In this document: piece after piece, positions 60,913 through 64,000 of the stretch | Numbering within the stretch: the first letter of the stretch is position 1 | Layout: every line of letters starts with the position of its first letter | Assembly: GCF_017743735.1 (NCBI RefSeq) | Contig: NZ_JAGHRO010000002.1 | Coordinates: 682,001-746,000, forward strand | Source: Shimia sp. R9_2 | GTDB taxonomy: Bacteria > Pseudomonadota > Alphaproteobacteria > Rhodobacterales > Rhodobacteraceae | Direction: 5' to 3' | Length of the DNA: 64,000 nucleotides | Notes under the pieces: model-generated | What the model was told of the DNA's origin: nothing | Databases searched by the model: none | Seen by the model: the letters and a program-made list of their open reading frames with translations, nothing else | Position numbers and translations under genes: made by a program

Positions 60913-62286
60913 TTACTTGCGCAGAAACGCGCCGCCGAACCCGGCACTTTTGACTTTGGCCAGCGCAGAGGCCGCCTCTGCCTGTGTGGCAAAAGGCCCT
61001 GCAAGCACAATACGTTGGGTTGCGCCGTTGCGCTCATAACGCCCGATCCGCACCGGCACGCCCAGCTTGCGCACATCCCGCGCCAAAGCTTGCGCCTGTG
61101 CTGCATCCGTTGCCTGCGCCACCTGCACATAAGGTGTGCCCGCAAGACGCAGAGACTTCTGCGGGGCTTCCGACTTGGTGGAAACCGTTTTGGTTTTGAC
61201 CCTTTCACCGGTTTTGAACCGGGTGGTGGTAGGCTCCGCGGCCTCAGACTCCAGCGTCACCTGGATCAAGCGGCGCGGCACTGTTTCAGTCCAGATCAGG
61301 TTGGTCTGTGCATGCCCGGCAAAGGTCATCACTGCGCGTTCGGTGTCCAGACGACCGTCCTCAAAGGCGCGGCGATAGCCTTCCGGCACATAGGAAGACA
61401 CCGCGTTGGTCAGGCGCGCCTCATAGACATGCTTGGGCACAATCCGCACGTCCGGCGCCGCTTCACCAACGCGCACAACAGTGCCCACAGGCGGGCGCGG
61501 CAGCGCGCTGCTTTGCTCCAGATTGATTTGCGGTGGGGTCGCAATCGGGCCGCCAACGCCGGGCGTCACAGGCGATTGCGCCTGCGGACCACAGCGCACG
61601 GTGGACCCTTTGTATTGGGTCACGCCTTCACGACATGGCGAGATAATACCGGAGGCGCGAGGGGCCTGCCCAGTGGTGCGACGCTCCGCTTGTGCCGGTA
61701 CGGTTTTTGAAACCACTGTTTTTGCGGGCGCAGGTGACGGCGCCGCAGCTGATGCAGTGGTTTTTGCCGGTGCAGCTTTTACCGTGCTGGGGGCAGCCTT
61801 CGCGGTCGACTTGGTGGGCGCAGGCTGCGCTTTGGGCTGGATCACAACCGGCGCGGCTTTGGGTGCCGGGGTCGCTACTGTCGCCGCTGGTGCTTTTGGC
61901 GTCGTCGTGGGTGCCGCCTGAGGTGTGGGCCGCGCATTGCCAAACAACGAAGGACGCTCTGTCGGTGGCGCGGCTGGTTCGATCTGAACCACGTCGCCAT
62001 CAAGCTGCGACGCTGCATTGGTCGGACGGGTTGCGGTGTCGAAGGTCGGCTTAAACCCGCAGATCACTTTGCGGTCGCGGGTCACACGGGGCACCCATGT
62101 GGTCACCCCGTCCACACCTGAGCGGATGTAAACACAGCCGCGGCTGTCAACGAACTGTTTGCCCTGGAAATTCGCCGGCGGAAACTCCGCCGGTGTTTGC
62201 CTGTCACTGATCGATTGCGCATGGGCTGCGCCGAATCCAGAAGCGGTTGCGATTGCAGCAATCGCAAGAAATTTGCCTAATGTCAT
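60913..62286 (-). CDS. SPOR-domain cell-envelope protein
   Basis: A 457-residue exported protein. A signal peptide (LAIAAIATASGFGAAHA) is followed by a first domain ending WVPRVTRDRKVICGF, then a long Ala-Pro-Thr-Lys-rich linker (residues about 105-215), a middle part with GTVVRVGEAAPDVRIVPKHVYEARL, and a C-terminal SPOR domain (GTPYVQVAQATDAAQAQALARD, then VRIGRYERNGATQRIVLAGPF and AGFGGAFLRK). SPOR domains bind denuded glycan at the septum, so a role in division or wall remodelling is likely. Two cysteine pairs are in the periplasmic part. Confidence 0.85.
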   Translation of the reverse strand: MTLGKFLAIAAIATASGFGAAHAQSISDRQTPAEFPPANFQGKQFVDSRGCVYIRSGVDGVTTWVPRVTRDRKVICGFKPTFDTATRPTNAASQLDGDVVQIEPAAPPTERPSLFGNARPTPQAAPTTTPKAPAATVATPAPKAAPVVIQPKAQPAPTKSTAKAAPSTVKAAPAKTTASAAAPSPAPAKTVVSKTVPAQAERRTTGQAPRASGIISPCREGVTQYKGSTVRCGPQAQSPVTPGVGGPIATPPQINLEQSSALPRPPVGTVVRVGEAAPDVRIVPKHVYEARLTNAVSSYVPEGYRRAFEDGRLDTERAVMTFAGHAQTNLIWTETVPRRLIQVTLESEAAEPTTTRFKTGERVKTKTVSTKSEAPQKSLRLAGTPYVQVAQATDAAQAQALARDVRKLGVPVRIGRYERNGATQRIVLAGPFATQAEAASALAKVKSAGFGGAFLRK

Positions 62287-62363
62287 TTTGCCCCCACAAG
62301 ATGTAGGGGTACATTAGCCAAAATCTTTACAGTGAGTAAACCACTGAAAAGCCCAAATTCTGC

Positions 62364-62993
62364 CTATCTTGTGCCAAACATGCGGTCGCCCGCATCGCCA
62401 AGACCCGGCAGGATGTAGCCTTTTTCGTTCAGACGCTCATCCAGCGCTGCTGTCACGATTGGAACGTCAGGGTGCGCTTCTTTCATACGCTCTACACCCT
62501 CAGGGGCCGCCAACAGGCAAAGGAACAGGATATTGGTCGCGCCTTCTTTCTTCAGAAGATCAATAGCTGCCGCAGAGCTGTTGCCGGTTGCCAGCATCGG
62601 GTCCACAGCAATCACCAGACGCTCGCCCAGCTCGCTAGGCGCTTTGAAATAGTACTGCACCGGCTCCAGCGTTTCTTCGTCGCGGTAAAGACCAACAAAG
62701 CCAACACGTGCAGAAGGCACCAGTTCCAGCATGCCATCCAGCAGGCCGTTGCCCGCACGTAGGATCGACACCAGCGCCAATTTGCGCCCATCCAGTGTCG
62801 GCGCATCCATCTCGACCATAGGTGTCTTGATGCGTTTGGTTGTCATCGGCAACTCGCGCGTCACCTCATAGGCCAACAGCTGACTGATCTCGCGCAGCAA
62901 GCGACGGAACTCGCCCGTTGAGGTTGCCTCATCCCGCATGATCGTGAGCTTGTGCTGCACAAGTGGGTGGTTCACTACGGTCAAATGATCCAT
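62364..62993 (-). CDS. upp: Uracil phosphoribosyltransferase
   Basis: A 209-residue type I phosphoribosyltransferase that makes UMP from uracil and PRPP. Motifs are [20 protein letters not shown], the PRPP loop [20 protein letters not shown], and the C-terminal [11 protein letters not shown]. The ATG overlaps the add stop by one base (TGATG), with GGAGAAA upstream, so the two salvage genes form an operon. It is the last gene of that operon. Confidence 0.96.
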   Translation of the reverse strand: MDHLTVVNHPLVQHKLTIMRDEATSTGEFRRLLREISQLLAYEVTRELPMTTKRIKTPMVEMDAPTLDGRKLALVSILRAGNGLLDGMLELVPSARVGFVGLYRDEETLEPVQYYFKAPSELGERLVIAVDPMLATGNSSAAAIDLLKKEGATNILFLCLLAAPEGVERMKEAHPDVPIVTAALDERLNEKGYILPGLGDAGDRMFGTR

Positions 62994-63979
62994 CAGGTTT
63001 TCTCCAGTCTCTTGGCCACAATTGCCTTCGTATCTGCGTCACAGAACGCGGCGTCAAGCGCGGTTTTGGTGATCTCGGCAAAATCTGCCTCACCCCAACC
63101 AAAGGCCTTTTCGAGCATCTCGTATTCGCGCCGCATGGTGGTGTGAAAGAAGGGCGGATCATCCGTACTGACAGTAACCCGCACACCCGCGTCCCGCAGT
63201 TTCTGGATCGGATGAGAGGCAAAATCAGGATAAACTCCCAGCACCACATTGGATCCGGGGCACACTTCAAGCGTCACCTGACGCGCAACCAGTTCCTTGA
63301 CCAGATCAGGATCTTCGATCGAGCGCACGCCGTGACCGATACGCTCGACATTCAGGTCGTTGATCGCATCCCACACACTTTCCGGCCCGCCAAACTCGCC
63401 CGCATGGGTGGTGAGCTTCAAACCAGCCTCACGCGCCTGATCATAGGCATAGGCAAAATCGCCTTGCGTGAATTGCCCTTCGTCACCGCCCATGCCAAAG
63501 CCGACAATGAAATCGCCCGCCGTTTCCGCCGCACAGAGCGAGGAGGCACGAGATTTCTCCGGACCGAAGTGGCGCACCGCCGTCACAACCCCACGCAGCG
63601 TGATGCCATGCTTGGCTTCCGACGCGCTCGCCGCTTCTTCAATGGCGTGCAGATATTCGCGCCAAGCGCCCGCATCGCCACCTCCGCAGAAATCCGGGCT
63701 GATAAAGCTCTCGGTGTAGACCACGCCATTTGCTGCGCTTTCCTCAAGCCAGGCAGACGTCAGCCTCGCGAACTCCTCAGGGCCGGTCAGAACACTGGTC
63801 GCCGCCTCATAGACGCTGAGGAAATGCACAAAGTTCTCAAACGCATAGCCACCGTCGTCCGTGAAGACCTTGCTCAGGTCCATCTTCTTTTCATGCGCCA
63901 GCTGCTTGGTGAACGCAGGCGGGGCCGCGCCTTCATGGTGAATGTGCAGTTCGATCTTTTTCAGGTCTGCCACTGTCAT
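62993..63979 (-). CDS. add: Adenosine deaminase
   Basis: A 328-residue metal-dependent deaminase. The first zinc motif is ELHIHHEGA, where the family usually has H-x-H-L; the second-shell His is in [10 protein letters not shown], and the catalytic pair is [11 protein letters not shown] with [11 protein letters not shown] supplying the Asp. It converts adenosine to inosine. GGAAGGAG precedes the ATG. It lies directly upstream of upp in a nucleoside-salvage operon. The 21 bases to the window edge hold only its upstream region. Confidence 0.92.
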   Translation of the reverse strand: MTVADLKKIELHIHHEGAAPPAFTKQLAHEKKMDLSKVFTDDGGYAFENFVHFLSVYEAATSVLTGPEEFARLTSAWLEESAANGVVYTESFISPDFCGGGDAGAWREYLHAIEEAASASEAKHGITLRGVVTAVRHFGPEKSRASSLCAAETAGDFIVGFGMGGDEGQFTQGDFAYAYDQAREAGLKLTTHAGEFGGPESVWDAINDLNVERIGHGVRSIEDPDLVKELVARQVTLEVCPGSNVVLGVYPDFASHPIQKLRDAGVRVTVSTDDPPFFHTTMRREYEMLEKAFGWGEADFAEITKTALDAAFCDADTKAIVAKRLEKT

Positions 63980-64000
63980 AGGAAACTCCTTCCACGCGGC

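Noticed and set aside
62330-62346. CAGTG-N7-CACTG hairpin near upp as terminator
   Set aside because: Short stem with a weak T tract; not enough to call.
1-64000. tRNA, rRNA, CRISPR arrays, insertion sequences, prophage genes
   Set aside because: Scanned intergenic regions for tRNA arms, repeated spacers and transposase or integrase frames, and none was seen. A tRNAscan, Infernal or IS search would be needed for certainty.

Overview
The window reads as one contiguous chromosomal segment of an alphaproteobacterium, most likely Rhodobacterales (Roseobacter group). The reasons are the high-GC coding DNA, a partial RpoE-type ECF sigma factor closely resembling the Rhodobacter singlet-oxygen sigma factor, a class I lysyl-tRNA synthetase, an NDUFS4-like complex I subunit, TRAP and Ugp transporters, and several small exported proteins of a type common in that group. 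No insertion sequence, phage gene, CRISPR array, rRNA or tRNA was seen. Placement rests on protein families and recall, not on a search.

Layout. 1-8 kb: the 5' end of an rpoE-like gene, a PcaC-like protein, a MarR-type regulator, and a catabolic module in which a TRAP transporter (P, Q, M on the minus strand) diverges from a fused HyuA-HyuB hydantoinase/5-oxoprolinase; the two share a promoter region with a strong palindrome. 8-14 kb: ugpB-ugpA-ugpE-ugpC-GDPD, a glycerol-3-phosphate/glycerophosphodiester uptake operon, divergent from a LysR regulator. 14-18 kb: nitronate monooxygenase, enoyl-CoA hydratase, thioesterase, alpha/beta hydrolase and an NDUFS4-like protein. 18-30 kb: uvrB and a run of small genes (exported proteins, FMN-binding, VOC, universal stress and monooxygenase-fold proteins), then a HisD/HpsN-like dehydrogenase divergent from a LysR regulator, an LMW tyrosine phosphatase, cobB, and a PCu(A)C copper chaperone gene pair.

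30-43 kb: rpmB, two tandem PhlG-like genes, meaB, a DUF3108 protein, hrpB, a NUDIX hydrolase, a PiT phosphate transporter, a PanE-like reductase, and argD-argF. 43-54 kb: DMT exporters, lysK, a TerB-like protein, a hybrid histidine kinase, dacB with a twin-arginine signal, a MazG-like protein, the Holliday-junction operon ruvC-ruvA-ruvB, and a DUF1127 protein. 54-64 kb: prmA, an MFS transporter, priA, a transaldolase-like enzyme, a membrane-anchored unknown, a SPOR-domain protein, and the nucleoside-salvage pair add-upp.

Most genes are ordinary core or metabolic genes. The signals least explained by standard annotation are in non-coding DNA: a 170-base region upstream of uvrB with interlocking perfect inverted repeats that can form a pseudoknot (about 17967-18140); a 13-base word shared by the uvrB and ruvC upstream regions that looks like a degenerate LexA box; a 23-base operator-like palindrome between the TRAP and hydantoinase genes; 40-bp-spaced direct repeats upstream of ugpB; and a set of terminators with UUCG loops and G-U wobble stems.
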